From: Agreia sp. Leaf283
GTDB taxonomy: Bacteria > Actinomycetota > Actinomycetes > Actinomycetales > Microbacteriaceae
Reading direction: 5' to 3'
DNA: 64,000 nt
NCBI RefSeq assembly: GCF_001422485.1
Contig: NZ_LMNF01000003.1
Coordinates: 1-64,000, forward strand
The notes under the pieces: model-generated
The model's database searches: none
What the model saw: the letters and a program-made list of their open reading frames with translations, nothing else
Told to the model about the DNA's origin: nothing
Position numbers and translations under genes: made by a program
Part shown: positions 16,215-25,469 of the stretch, in pieces
Layout of the letters: the number at the start of each line of letters is the position of its first letter
How positions within the stretch are numbered: the first letter of the stretch is position 1

Positions 16215-17637
16215 ACGCACAGTCATCGCCACCAGCGCACGCGCGCTGGGGGCAGCACTGACCCTCGGAGCGGGCGTCGCGCTCGTCGCCGGAGCGGTGC
16301 TCATCCCGCTGCCGCAGCATTCCGTCTCGGTGACGGCCGTCGAGGTCGCCCCGACGCCGCTGCCCCAGTCGCTCGTGTGCCCCGGATCGCTCCTGCAGCT
16401 CTCGAACGGTGCGGGAGCCGACGCGACCTCCTCCTCCGGAATCGGCTCGCCGAAGCGCAGCAGCGGGGCCTCAGAGGCCGATGTCGACATCGACCAGACT
16501 CCGATTGCGGCTCCCGACAACTCGACCGTCACCGATGAGACCGCGCCCACAGTGGTCACGGCGCCGGATGCCGATCCCGGCGTTCTCGTCGCTGCCGCCC
16601 AGTCCGTCGCCGTCTCTCAGGAGGACGTGGCCGGCCTCGCCTCCACGAACTGCGCCGAGGCAAAGGCCGACTCATGGCTGGTGGGAGGGGCGACGACCGT
16701 GGGTCGCACGAGCTTCGTGCTGCTGAGCAACCCCTCCGAGGTCACGGCCGACGTCGACCTCACCTTCTTCGACGAGAACGGTCGGCTCGAGGCTCCCGGA
16801 TCGACGGGAATCACCGTCGATGCGCAGTCGCAGCGCGTCTTCTCGCTCGCCGGCTTCGCCCCGAACGCCAAATACCCCGTCGTGCACGTGGTCAGCACCG
16901 GCGGCTATGTCGCCGCGAGCCTGCAGCAGACCGTGATCCGCGGCCTCGAGCCCGGCGGCATCGAGCTATCCGGCACGACGACGGCGCCCTCCACCGAGAT
17001 GGTCTTCCCGGGAGTCAAGATCGCCGGAACGTCCGCCATCGCCCAGCGCCTCTCCGCCGACGGCTATGCCGATCTGCAGGCGGCGCTGCGGGTCTATGTG
17101 CCCGGCAGCTCCGATGCCACCATCACGGTGTCGGTCGCCAGTGAGAGCTCCGGATCAGCCGACGGCTCCTACAGCCTCAGCGCCCCGGCAGGCGTCGTCA
17201 GCGAGCTCCCGCTAAAAGATCTTCCCGACGGCACCTACTCCGTGACCCTCGATTCCACGGAGCCGATCGTCGGCTCCGCGCGCACGTCCGCCCTGTCCTC
17301 CGGTGCCATCGACTTCGCCTGGAACCAGGCGGCGGAGCCGCTCGACGACGATGTTCTCGTTCCGATCGCGCCCGGCCCGTCCCCGCGCATCCATCTGGCG
17401 AATTCCGGCGACGACGAGGCGACGGTCACGCTGCGCACGGCCTCGGGCAGCGAGGTCAAGATCGTGGTGCCCGCGGGCGGCACAAAAGGCCTCGAGGCCC
17501 AGCCCAACACGGTCTACACGGCGACGATGACCGAGCCGGTGAGCATCAGCGTCAACTACAGCAGCGACGGGCAGCTCTCCGCGTACACGGTCGCGGCACC
17601 GAGCGAGCTCGCAGCCCCCATCGTCATCTACCCGTAG
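16195..17637 (+). CDS. DUF5719-family exported protein
   Basis: A 480-residue protein with an N-terminal membrane anchor (ALTLGAGVALVAGAVLIPL) and a long extracytoplasmic part. Beta-sandwich-like repeats are suggested by alternating patterns (SFVLLSNPSEVTADVDLTFFDENG, HVVSTGGYVAASLQQTV, VLVPIAPGPSPRIHLANSGDDEATVTL). The conserved placement directly after the GT2 gene identifies it as the DUF5719 family, whose members are thought to work with that glycosyltransferase. It starts at ATG 16195 inside the end of the upstream gene, an overlap of 20 bases that implies coupling. It converges on the metallopeptidase-like gene with only eight bases between them. Confidence 0.82.
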   Translation: MSTMAARRTVIATSARALGAALTLGAGVALVAGAVLIPLPQHSVSVTAVEVAPTPLPQSLVCPGSLLQLSNGAGADATSSSGIGSPKRSSGASEADVDIDQTPIAAPDNSTVTDETAPTVVTAPDADPGVLVAAAQSVAVSQEDVAGLASTNCAEAKADSWLVGGATTVGRTSFVLLSNPSEVTADVDLTFFDENGRLEAPGSTGITVDAQSQRVFSLAGFAPNAKYPVVHVVSTGGYVAASLQQTVIRGLEPGGIELSGTTTAPSTEMVFPGVKIAGTSAIAQRLSADGYADLQAALRVYVPGSSDATITVSVASESSGSADGSYSLSAPAGVVSELPLKDLPDGTYSVTLDSTEPIVGSARTSALSSGAIDFAWNQAAEPLDDDVLVPIAPGPSPRIHLANSGDDEATVTLRTASGSEVKIVVPAGGTKGLEAQPNTVYTATMTEPVSISVNYSSDGQLSAYTVAAPSELAAPIVIYP

Positions 17638-17645
17638 CCAGCGGC

Positions 17646-18095
17646 TCAGAAGTGCCGGAAGCCCTCGGGCGCGAGATCCCACGGATCCTTGCCGAGGTAT
17701 TCGGCGACGGCGCGGAACACGCAGCTCTCGACGAGCATGCGACGGTGGGCCTCGTCGTTGCGGTGCAGATGGGCGAGGCGCTCGATGGGCACGCGGTAGA
17801 GGATGATGCGGTCACCCAGAACACGCCAGCGCTCCACGCCTGAATCCGCAGTGCCCGGCTTTCCATTGGGACCATAGGGCAGCGCGCCGATCTCGAAGAC
17901 GGCGTCGGCCAGTTCGTTCGGCCAGATGCTGCGCAGGTACTCGGCCGTGGATGCGACGGTGGTGTCGAAGAAATCGATGCGGGTGTTCATCATGGGCAGA
18001 TGAGGGCCGGTCACCGCCGAGCGGAGCCCTCTGCCGTGGCGGTTGCGGCCGGTTCCCCGAGACGAGGCCGGTGCGATGCGACGTGAGCGAGCCAT
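17646..18095 (-). CDS. Metallopeptidase-family (DUF1025/zincin-like) protein lacking HExxH
   Basis: A 149-residue protein starting MARSRR, with an N-terminal basic segment (RGTGRNRHGRGLRSA) as seen in actinobacterial members of this family. The core (TAEYLRSIWPNELADAVFEIG, RVLGDRIILYRVPIERLAH, AVAEYLGKDPWDL) matches the family layout. The helix that carries the zinc motif in true zincins reads RMLVESCVFRAVAEYLG, with no HExxH, so peptidase activity is doubtful; actinobacterial members often lack the motif. It is divergent from DUF3499, and TAGACT six bases before its ATG suggests a leaderless transcript. The function is unknown. Confidence 0.78.
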   Translation of the reverse strand: MARSRRIAPASSRGTGRNRHGRGLRSAVTGPHLPMMNTRIDFFDTTVASTAEYLRSIWPNELADAVFEIGALPYGPNGKPGTADSGVERWRVLGDRIILYRVPIERLAHLHRNDEAHRRMLVESCVFRAVAEYLGKDPWDLAPEGFRHF

Positions 18096-18101
18096 GGCGA
18101 G

Positions 18102-18107
18102 AGTCTA
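18102..18107 (-). promoter_or_regulatory. -10 for leaderless start of the metallopeptidase-like gene
   Basis: TAGACT on the minus strand, six bases (CTCGCC), then ATG at 18095. No ribosome site is present. Confidence 0.4.
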
Positions 18108-18193
18108 TTCTCTGCGCTCGCGCGCGGCAGTACCCGCGACACACGATCGAGCCTGACTGCCAGGTCGCCGCCGCGGGCGTACCGTGGAGCGTG

Positions 18194-18400
18194 ATGACGA
18201 ATAGACCGTGTTCCCGTGTGGCGTGCCCCGACGAGGCCATCGCCACGCTCACGTACGTCTACGCCGATTCCCTCGCCGTGCTCGGCCCTCTGAGCCTCAG
18301 CCACGAGCCGCACAGCTACGACCTGTGCGTTCGCCACTCCGAGCGGCTCAAGGCGCCGCAGGGCTGGCAGGTCATGCGTCACGTGCAGTTCACCCAGTAG
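18194..18400 (+). CDS. DUF3499-family small protein
   Basis: A 68-residue protein ([53 protein letters not shown]). The CSxxAC pair near the N-terminus plus the later DLC could form a zinc site. The family is restricted to actinomycetes and is found next to the metallopeptidase-like gene and the whiB2/GT2 cluster; its function is not known. ATG 18194 is chosen over the GTG one codon earlier because GGAG at 18186-18189 gives a workable site. The ahcY promoter follows within 36 bases. Confidence 0.85.
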   Translation: MTNRPCSRVACPDEAIATLTYVYADSLAVLGPLSLSHEPHSYDLCVRHSERLKAPQGWQVMRHVQFTQ

Positions 18401-18423
18401 GCGTTCGTGCAGCGTCACCTCTT

Positions 18424-18429
18424 TACAAT
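18424..18429 (+). promoter_or_regulatory. -10 for ahcY, leaderless spacing
   Basis: TACAAT is followed by GGAGAC and ATG 18436. The six-base gap puts the start of transcription at the ATG, and the GGAG is too close to the ATG for a normal ribosome site. This leaves no room for an SAH or SAM riboswitch. Confidence 0.5.
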
Positions 18430-18435
18430 GGAGAC

Positions 18436-19920
<1,485 letters not shown>

Positions 19921-19926
19921 GTCCGA

Positions 19927-19971
19927 CCCCGGGCGCCGGGGACGTCAGCGCCGGGGACGTCAGCGCCGGGG
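19927..19971. repeat. 15-bp tandem repeat and GC hairpin between ahcY and the RDD gene
   Basis: GCGCCGGGGACGTCA occurs at 19933 and 19948, with a partial third unit from 19963. The third unit and the RDD stop codon (19960-19962) overlap. CCCCGG/CCGGGG at 19927-19941 also forms a tight hairpin that may end the ahcY transcript. Confidence 0.65.
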
Positions 19972-20835
19972 GAAGGCGTGCGGGAGGCTCTGCAGGATCG
20001 GGTCGAGGCGGTTCAGGGCAGCCTTCTGCAGGGAGAGAGCGGCGTACTCGCGATCGCGGCGTACGGCCGCGACCCCCGACAGGAACAGTGCGGGATGCAC
20101 CTGCGGAATGGGTGACACGAACGGCGTGACCTCGGCCGCCAGGTCCACGGCGAGTCGTTCCCGCGTGGCCGGGGCCATCTGCGGCGCCTGCACGAGGAAC
20201 TGCGAGACTCGGTGTCCGAGGCGGTCGGGCAGGCGGGCGACGTCGACGACCTCGGCCCATGCCTGGAGCATCACCGGAACCCCTCGCGCGTGGCTGACCG
20301 GAACCGGTACGCGCTCGTGCTGGCTGTACGTGCCTGCGAGAAGGTCGCCGAGCCGCTTCGACCTGCCGTTGAGCAGCGCCGTCACGATCGCGATCGAGCC
20401 CAGGGTCATGTAGATCTCGAGGACGCCGACCATCCCTCGGATCACGGAATGCCTGATCGAGATGGCTCCTCCGTCATCGCGCACGATGCGTGCGCCGACG
20501 GCGAGCTTGCCCACCGACCTGCCCTTCAGCACCACTTCGAGGGTGGTGGGCACGACGACGAAGCACAGCACCAGTGCAGAGACGCTGAACGTCGCGGTGA
20601 GGGCCTCGTCGATGAGGGCGTTCTCTGCGAGAGCGCCGATGCCGAGCAGGAGCACGATGAGGATGGCCACCGAGATGACGACGTCGATGGCAGCGCCGCC
20701 GGCGCGCAGGATGAAGCCGGCGGGGCGCACGTCGATGGCCACGGCTTCGCCGATCAGCAGCTCGTCGTCGGCGTAGGCGTCGGCGAGCGGGTCGGCGAAC
20801 GCCGGAGCGGGTGAGGCGACACGGGCGTCGGTCAT
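19960..20835 (-). CDS. RDD-family membrane protein
   Basis: A 291-residue protein. After a short acidic N-terminus come the RDD hallmarks: RPAGFILRAGGAAIDVVISV for the first helix, then VVLKGRSVGKLAVGARIVRDDG, and RLGDLLAGTYSQ at the end of the domain (about residue 175). A C-terminal cytoplasmic part of 110 residues follows, probably helical (LPDRLGHRVSQFLVQAPQM). RDD proteins are membrane proteins of largely unknown transport or assembly role. It is divergent from the SpoIIM-like gene with 17 bases between the start codons, an arrangement common in actinomycetes, so the pair probably acts together. Confidence 0.88.
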   Translation of the reverse strand: MTDARVASPAPAFADPLADAYADDELLIGEAVAIDVRPAGFILRAGGAAIDVVISVAILIVLLLGIGALAENALIDEALTATFSVSALVLCFVVVPTTLEVVLKGRSVGKLAVGARIVRDDGGAISIRHSVIRGMVGVLEIYMTLGSIAIVTALLNGRSKRLGDLLAGTYSQHERVPVPVSHARGVPVMLQAWAEVVDVARLPDRLGHRVSQFLVQAPQMAPATRERLAVDLAAEVTPFVSPIPQVHPALFLSGVAAVRRDREYAALSLQKAALNRLDPILQSLPHAFPRR

Positions 20836-20852
20836 GAATACAATTCAAGCAG
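20836..20852. promoter_or_regulatory. 17-bp divergent promoter region, RDD versus SpoIIM-like
   Basis: The plus strand has TACAAT (20839-20844), eight bases before ATG 20853. The minus strand has TTGAAT, seven bases before ATG 20835. The two -10 elements overlap, so only one direction can be used at a time and both messages would be leaderless. Confidence 0.45.
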
Positions 20853-21848
20853 ATGGATCTCGACGCCTACACAGCAGCCCACCGCGACGAGTGGGCCCGT
20901 CTCGATGCCCTGGGCAGACGAGGGCAGTTCTCGGGCGCCGAGGCCGACGAGTTGATCGAGCGCTACCAGGCCGGCGCATCCGATCTGTCGGCGATCAAGA
21001 CCACGGCCGGATCGACGGCCCAGGGCGCACAGCTCTCCCTGTTCCTCTCGAGGGCCCGCCTGCGTTTCACCGGGGCCGGCCCGAACATCCTTCGGCAGAT
21101 TCCCGCCTTCTTCGTCCTCCAGCTTCCGGCGGCCCTCTACCGCATCCGTTGGCTCACGCTCGTGCTCGCCGTCGTCACGGTCGGCGTGGCCGCCCTCTAC
21201 GCGCTGTGGGTGTCGAACGATCCGCAGGTACTGGCGAACCTCGGTTCCGATGCCCAGCTGAAGAAGCTCGCCGAGCAGGACTTCGTCGACTACTACTCCG
21301 AGAATCCCGCCGCATCGTTCACCGGCCAGGTCTGGACGAACAACGCGTGGCTTGCCGCGCAGTGCATCGCGTTCGGCATCACGGGCTTCTATGTGCCCGT
21401 GCTCATCATGTCGAACGCTCAGAACCTCGGACTCAGCGCGGCCGTGCTGTTCCACTACGGAGAGGGCGACACGTTCTTCCTCTACATCATGCCGCACGGT
21501 CTCCTCGAGCTCACGGCCATCTTCGTCGCCGGAGCCGCGGGCCTGCGCATCTTCTGGGCGTGGGTCGCTCCCGGCGCCCGCACCAGGGCGCAGGCGCTGG
21601 CCGAAGACGGTCGGGCACTCTTCACGGTGGCCCTCGGTCTCGTGATCGTGCTCTTCATATCGGGGATCATCGAGGGCTTCGTCACGCCCCAGCCCTGGCC
21701 ATGGGCGGTGAAGATCGGCATCGGCGCCCTCGCCCTGGCTGCATTCCTCGCCTACATGCTCATCGTCGGACGAGCCGCCGTTCGAGCCGGCCAGACGGGT
21801 GACCTCGACGAGTTCGAGGCGGGCGCGAAGCAGCTCGTCGCGGGCTGA
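20853..21848 (+). CDS. SpoIIM-like (DUF95) membrane protein
   Basis: A 331-residue protein with five to six hydrophobic segments. The N-terminal 80 residues are soluble and helical (YTAAHRDEWARLDALG, ADELIERYQAGASDLSAIKT). The core SpoIIM signature is seen in FGITGFYVPVLIMSNAQNLG and YIMPHGLLELTAIFVAGAAGLRI. In non-sporulating actinomycetes this family is encoded beside RDD and the moxR-DUF58 operon, and a role in membrane or wall remodelling is inferred only. The next conserved gene in that arrangement, DUF58, is here separated by a 1.2-kb insertion carrying the DUF559 gene. Confidence 0.87.
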   Translation: MDLDAYTAAHRDEWARLDALGRRGQFSGAEADELIERYQAGASDLSAIKTTAGSTAQGAQLSLFLSRARLRFTGAGPNILRQIPAFFVLQLPAALYRIRWLTLVLAVVTVGVAALYALWVSNDPQVLANLGSDAQLKKLAEQDFVDYYSENPAASFTGQVWTNNAWLAAQCIAFGITGFYVPVLIMSNAQNLGLSAAVLFHYGEGDTFFLYIMPHGLLELTAIFVAGAAGLRIFWAWVAPGARTRAQALAEDGRALFTVALGLVIVLFISGIIEGFVTPQPWPWAVKIGIGALALAAFLAYMLIVGRAAVRAGQTGDLDEFEAGAKQLVAG

Positions 21849-21870
21849 CGTTCGCTCCTGCCCGACCCGC

Positions 21871-21936
21871 CGCATCCATCCGTCACTCGATGCGCGCAAG
21901 ACCGCAGCTGACGACATCTATCGACGGATGGATGCG
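21871..21936. repeat. 66-bp hairpin repeat, copy 1 (3' side of the DUF559 gene)
   Basis: Terminal arms CGCATCCATCCGTC (21871-21884) and GACGGATGGATGCG (21923-21936) are perfect inverted repeats of 14 bp around a 38-base centre. It lies 22 bases after the SpoIIM-like stop and 11 bases beyond the stop of the DUF559 gene. It matches copy 2 (22946-23011) at 59 of 66 positions in the same orientation. Confidence 0.92.
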
Positions 21937-21947
21937 CGCGACTGAAG

Positions 21948-22883
21948 TCAGGGGCGCCATCCGCGAGAGCGAAGGGCGCGCTCGACCCGAGCGATCGCGC
22001 TCTTTCCGGCGGCGGACATCGCCCCCTTCCTGATGCGCACCACACTCCAACCGGCTTGGACCGCGTCTTCGATCTTGATCTCATCGCGGTCGTACTGCCG
22101 ATCATCGAGCCGGTGCTGCTCGCCGTCGTACTCGACGATCACCATCCATCTCCTGTGCACCTGGTCGAAGCGCCCGATCCACCGGCCCTCGCTGTCATAG
22201 ACGTCGACGTTGAGGTCTGGCTCGGGAAGCCCGGCCCGCTGGAGGAGAAGGCGAAGCAGCGTCTCCCGTCTCGACTCGGCGCCGTCTCGCACATCGACCA
22301 GTGCCTTGCGTGCGGCCCGCGCGCCCGGCCCGTGATAGGTGTCGACGCGATGGCGCAACTGCTCGACGGTGACGTAGGGGCGGCGATCTCCGGCGCGCTG
22401 CCTCGCTGGCGTCAGCACCAGGTGGTCGGCTGCGGCGACGAGGTCATCGTGTGACAGCAATGCCGCCAGGTGGCACCACGTCGTGGCCGCATCGGTTACC
22501 GGCACCCCGAAGCGCATGACCGCTGTGGCGCACGGATCGCTCAGCTCGTGTCCGGTCACGCCGTGTCCCCGAGGCCGGGTATTCGGCGCTCTGACCGACA
22601 CGTGAACGCCCTCACGTCTGGTGAAGACCGTCGGAAGAGGCATGCCCCACACTCGCGCCGCTGTCAGGTGCGAGAACACCTGCCCCGGGCGAGACCGCGC
22701 CATGTAGGCGGACCGCGCGAGCTGCTCGGTGTACTCCATGCCAGCGGGAACTCGCACCCCTCGGTGCGCGGAGCTCAGATCGCGTGCCCGTAGCCGTCCC
22801 CGCCTCACTCCCGCGGCGTCCGATTCGTGCACACCGAAGGCCCGGCCCGCAAGATGCGGGGGCAGAGGCTCGGGACTTTTCAC
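21948..22883 (-). CDS. DUF559 nuclease-fold protein, possibly carried by flanking repeats
   Basis: A 311-residue protein from GTG 22883 (MKSPEPLPPHLAGRAFGVHE), the start that matches how this actinobacterial family usually begins; a frame from ATG 22976 would start inside the flanking repeat. The middle part has GQVFSHLTAARVWGMPLP and TDAATTWCHLAALLS. The C-terminal 110 residues form a DUF559 PD-(D/E)xK-like domain: ESRRETLLRLLLQ, then RFDQVHRRWMVIVEYDGEQHR with the Asp and Glu-x-Asp expected at the active site, and a final AGWSVVRI strand. Nuclease activity is inferred from the fold only. It sits between two 66-bp direct repeats and interrupts the usual SpoIIM/DUF58 neighbourhood. Confidence 0.75.
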   Translation of the reverse strand: MKSPEPLPPHLAGRAFGVHESDAAGVRRGRLRARDLSSAHRGVRVPAGMEYTEQLARSAYMARSRPGQVFSHLTAARVWGMPLPTVFTRREGVHVSVRAPNTRPRGHGVTGHELSDPCATAVMRFGVPVTDAATTWCHLAALLSHDDLVAAADHLVLTPARQRAGDRRPYVTVEQLRHRVDTYHGPGARAARKALVDVRDGAESRRETLLRLLLQRAGLPEPDLNVDVYDSEGRWIGRFDQVHRRWMVIVEYDGEQHRLDDRQYDRDEIKIEDAVQAGWSVVRIRKGAMSAAGKSAIARVERALRSRGWRP

Positions 22884-22945
22884 CCCCACATGGTGCCCGA
22901 CCCCTGACAGCCCTTGTCGAAACCATCCACAGGCGCCTTGGTCGA

Positions 22946-23011
22946 CGCATCCATCCGTCACTCGATGCGTTTTCAACCGCAGATGACGACATCTATCGAC
23001 GGATGGATGCG
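22946..23011. repeat. 66-bp hairpin repeat, copy 2 (5' side of the DUF559 gene)
   Basis: It has the same 14-bp terminal inverted repeats as copy 1 (22946-22959 and 22998-23011). Six of the seven differences from copy 1 fall in one six-base block in the middle (CGCAAG against TTTTCA). The outer arms and the GACGACATCTATC stretch are identical. It ends 23 bases before the DUF58 stop. Confidence 0.92.
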
Positions 23012-23034
23012 TGCGCCCCGCGCGCGGCGCTCGG

Positions 23035-24366
23035 TCAGAGCTTTCCGGCGGCCTTGAGGGCGAGGTAGCGGTCTGCGAGCATCGGGGGCAGCGCGGCGGG
23101 GGAGCCCGTGACCACGTCGCCGCCCAGTCGTCGGATGGCCGTGGTCACCCGCTCCATGTCGAGCAGCGAGCGTTCGGCCGACGCGGCGCGGTAGGTCTCG
23201 TCGCGGTCGCCGCGCTGCGATACAGCCTTGAGCACCTCGGGGTCCGAAACGGCAGCCACGACGACGGTGTGGCGCTGAGTCAGCTGGGGCAGCACGCTCA
23301 GCAGCCCGCTGGAGGACGCCGGGGTGTCGATCGTGGTGAGGAGCACGACGAGAGCGCGCTGATTCGTCACCGCGCGAACCTGCCCCGCCACCGAAGACCA
23401 GTCGGTCTCGAGCAGCTCGGGGTCGACCGTGGCCATCGTGTCGACCATGCGGTTCAACAGCTCGCCGCCGGTCGCGCCGGTCACACGACCCCGGATGCGG
23501 CGGTCCCACGCGATCAGGTCTACACGGTCGCCGGCCCGCGTCGCGAGGGCGGCCAGCAGCAGTGAGGCCTCGATCGACGTGTCGATGCGGGGCTCGTCGT
23601 CGATGCGGGCGGCCTGCGTTCGTCCGGTGTCGATCACGATCACGATGCGTCGGTCGCGCTCGGGTCTCCACGTGCGAACCATGAGTTTCTGCTCGTGCCC
23701 GGCCCGGGCATCCCCCTGTCGCGCCGTGGCGCGCCAGTCGATCGAACGCACGTCGTCGCCGCGCACGTATTCGCGCAGGCTGTCGAACTCCGTTCCTTGG
23801 CCTCTGATCTGCACGCTCGTCGCGCCGTCGAGCTCGCGCAGCCGGGCCAGCCGTGACGGCAGGTGCTTGCGCGAGGTGAAGGGAGGCAGCACGCGCACGC
23901 GCCCCGGGCTCGACAGGGTGGCCTGCCTGGCCCAGAGCCCGAGCGGCCCGAAGCTTCTCACCGTGAGGCCGGCGGTTCTGCGGTCTCCGCGTCGGAACGG
24001 GGTGAGAGCGGTGCGCAGCATGCGGCGCTCCGACGGCGGAACGACGAGGGACTGACGGGTGACGGCGGCACCGGCCGAGGGCTGCCAGGCGTCGCGAACG
24101 AGAGCCCGCAGCGTTCTGCCGTTCTCGTTCGTGAGATAGACCTCGCTCGCGACCGTCTCTCCGAGACGAACCCGATGCGGCAGCACCCGCTCGACGACCA
24201 GTCGACGCGGTGACGCGGCCAGGATCAGGTCGACGACACCGACAGCAACGGTGAGCAGCAGCCACAGCACGAGGGTGATCTCGGCCTGCCGGTAGGCCTC
24301 GCCCAGGATGACGACGGGAACGACGCCGAGGGCGACGAGCAGAACGTAGCGTCCGGTGACGGCCAT
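23035..24366 (-). CDS. DUF58 protein of the MoxR operon
   Basis: A 443-residue protein. It starts with two hydrophobic segments (YVLLVALGVVPVVIL, LVLWLLLTVAVGVVDLILA). A beta-rich part follows (RLVVERVLPHRVRLGETV), then the DUF58 core with GTEFDSLREYVRGDDVRSIDWRATAR. The C-terminus is a vWA-like fold (RRIVIVIDTGRTQ, LVVLLTTIDTPAS) whose metal site is incomplete. DUF58 proteins are the standard partner of MoxR ATPases. The start ATG 24366 lies 25 bases after the moxR stop, with no strong ribosome site; a longer frame is unlikely because it would run into moxR. Confidence 0.88.
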   Translation of the reverse strand: MAVTGRYVLLVALGVVPVVILGEAYRQAEITLVLWLLLTVAVGVVDLILAASPRRLVVERVLPHRVRLGETVASEVYLTNENGRTLRALVRDAWQPSAGAAVTRQSLVVPPSERRMLRTALTPFRRGDRRTAGLTVRSFGPLGLWARQATLSSPGRVRVLPPFTSRKHLPSRLARLRELDGATSVQIRGQGTEFDSLREYVRGDDVRSIDWRATARQGDARAGHEQKLMVRTWRPERDRRIVIVIDTGRTQAARIDDEPRIDTSIEASLLLAALATRAGDRVDLIAWDRRIRGRVTGATGGELLNRMVDTMATVDPELLETDWSSVAGQVRAVTNQRALVVLLTTIDTPASSSGLLSVLPQLTQRHTVVVAAVSDPEVLKAVSQRGDRDETYRAASAERSLLDMERVTTAIRRLGGDVVTGSPAALPPMLADRYLALKAAGKL

Positions 24367-24391
24367 CAGGAGGTCAGCTCTCGAGGCGACA

Positions 24392-25366
24392 TCAGATGGG
24401 AACCTGCACCTGGCTGAGGATCGAACGGAGGATCGAGTCGACGGAGACGCCTTCGAGCTCGGCCTCGGGCCGGAGCTGGATGCGGTGGCGCAGCACGGGC
24501 AGCACCATCGCCTGCACGTGGTCGGGAGTGATCGCGGGGGAGGCGTTGAGCCAGGCCCAGGCCTTCGCCGACGCGACGAGGGCCGTGGCGCCACGCGGGC
24601 TCACGCCGAGTTTGACCGAGGGGCTCTGTCTGGTGGCCCTGGCCAGGTCGACGATGTAGGCGAGCACGTCGGGGCTGGCGCCGACCGCGGCTGCGGATGC
24701 CTGGGCCTGGCGCAACTCGGATGCTCCGAGCACGGCCGAGAGACCGGCACCGGCCAGATCGCGCGGGTTGAAGCCGGCCGCGTGCCGCTGCAGCACGGCG
24801 ATCTCGGTGTCGCGCGGAGGAAGGTCGAGCACGAGCTTGAGCATGAACCGGTCGAGCTGGGCCTCGGGAAGCGTGTAGGTTCCCTCGTACTCGATCGGGT
24901 TCATGGTCGCCGCCACCATGAAGGGGTCGGGGAGCGGGCGGCTGAGACCGTCGACGCTCACCTGCCGCTCCTCCATCGCCTCGAGCAGGGCCGACTGCGT
25001 CTTGGGGGGAGTGCGGTTGATCTCGTCGGCGAGCAGGATGTTGGTGAACACGGGCCCCTCGCGGAACTCGAAGTCGCCCGACTTGGCGTCGTAGACGAGA
25101 GAGCCCGTCACGTCGCCGGGCATCAGGTCGGGGGTGAACTGCACGCGGGTCGTGTCGAGCGAGAGCGCGTGGCTCAGCGAGCGCACCAGCAGGGTCTTCG
25201 CGACGCCGGGCACGCCTTCGAGCAGCACATGACCCTTGGCGAGCAACGCGACGATGAGTCCGGTCACCGCGCCATCCTGGCCGACGACGGCCTTGCCGAC
25301 CTCTGCGCGCACTCGGCCGAGGGCCTCGCGGAGCTGATCGGGGGTCTGTTCTGGCTGGTCTGTCAT
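24392..25366 (-). CDS. MoxR-family AAA+ ATPase
   Basis: A 324-residue cytoplasmic AAA+ ATPase of the MoxR/RavA class. Walker A is GVPGVAKT near residue 50, Walker B is ILLADEINRTPPKTQSALL, and sensor 1 is in VAATMNP, followed by the EGTYTLPEAQLDRFM arginine-finger region. MoxR proteins act as chaperones that assemble or activate vWA-containing partners, here most likely the DUF58 protein downstream. The start ATG 25366 has GAAAGG seven bases before it. It is the fourth gene in a five-gene minus-strand run (GPDPase-membrane-like, DUF4129, DUF4350, moxR, DUF58), with a 103-base gap from the gene before. Confidence 0.93.
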   Translation of the reverse strand: MTDQPEQTPDQLREALGRVRAEVGKAVVGQDGAVTGLIVALLAKGHVLLEGVPGVAKTLLVRSLSHALSLDTTRVQFTPDLMPGDVTGSLVYDAKSGDFEFREGPVFTNILLADEINRTPPKTQSALLEAMEERQVSVDGLSRPLPDPFMVAATMNPIEYEGTYTLPEAQLDRFMLKLVLDLPPRDTEIAVLQRHAAGFNPRDLAGAGLSAVLGASELRQAQASAAAVGASPDVLAYIVDLARATRQSPSVKLGVSPRGATALVASAKAWAWLNASPAITPDHVQAMVLPVLRHRIQLRPEAELEGVSVDSILRSILSQVQVPI

Positions 25367-25469
25367 GGTCGGCCTTTCGGTGGGGACACGGGCAGGTGGG
25401 GTGGCTTGGTGGGTGCGATGGCTATGGCGACGGCGGGGTCGGATGCGGTGGCTGGGCCGGTCTCGGTCG

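Noticed and set aside
18401-18435. SAH or SAM riboswitch before ahcY
   Set aside because: Only 35 bases separate it from the gene before, and the -10 spacing leaves no leader.
22884-22976. ATG 22976 as start of the DUF559 gene
   Set aside because: It lies inside the 66-bp repeat, and the extra 31 residues do not look like the family N-terminus, which fits GTG 22883.
24392-25366. The two MoxR ATPases as products of a recent duplication of one operon
   Set aside because: They differ greatly in length (324 against 524 residues) and in their partners, so they belong to separate MoxR groups.
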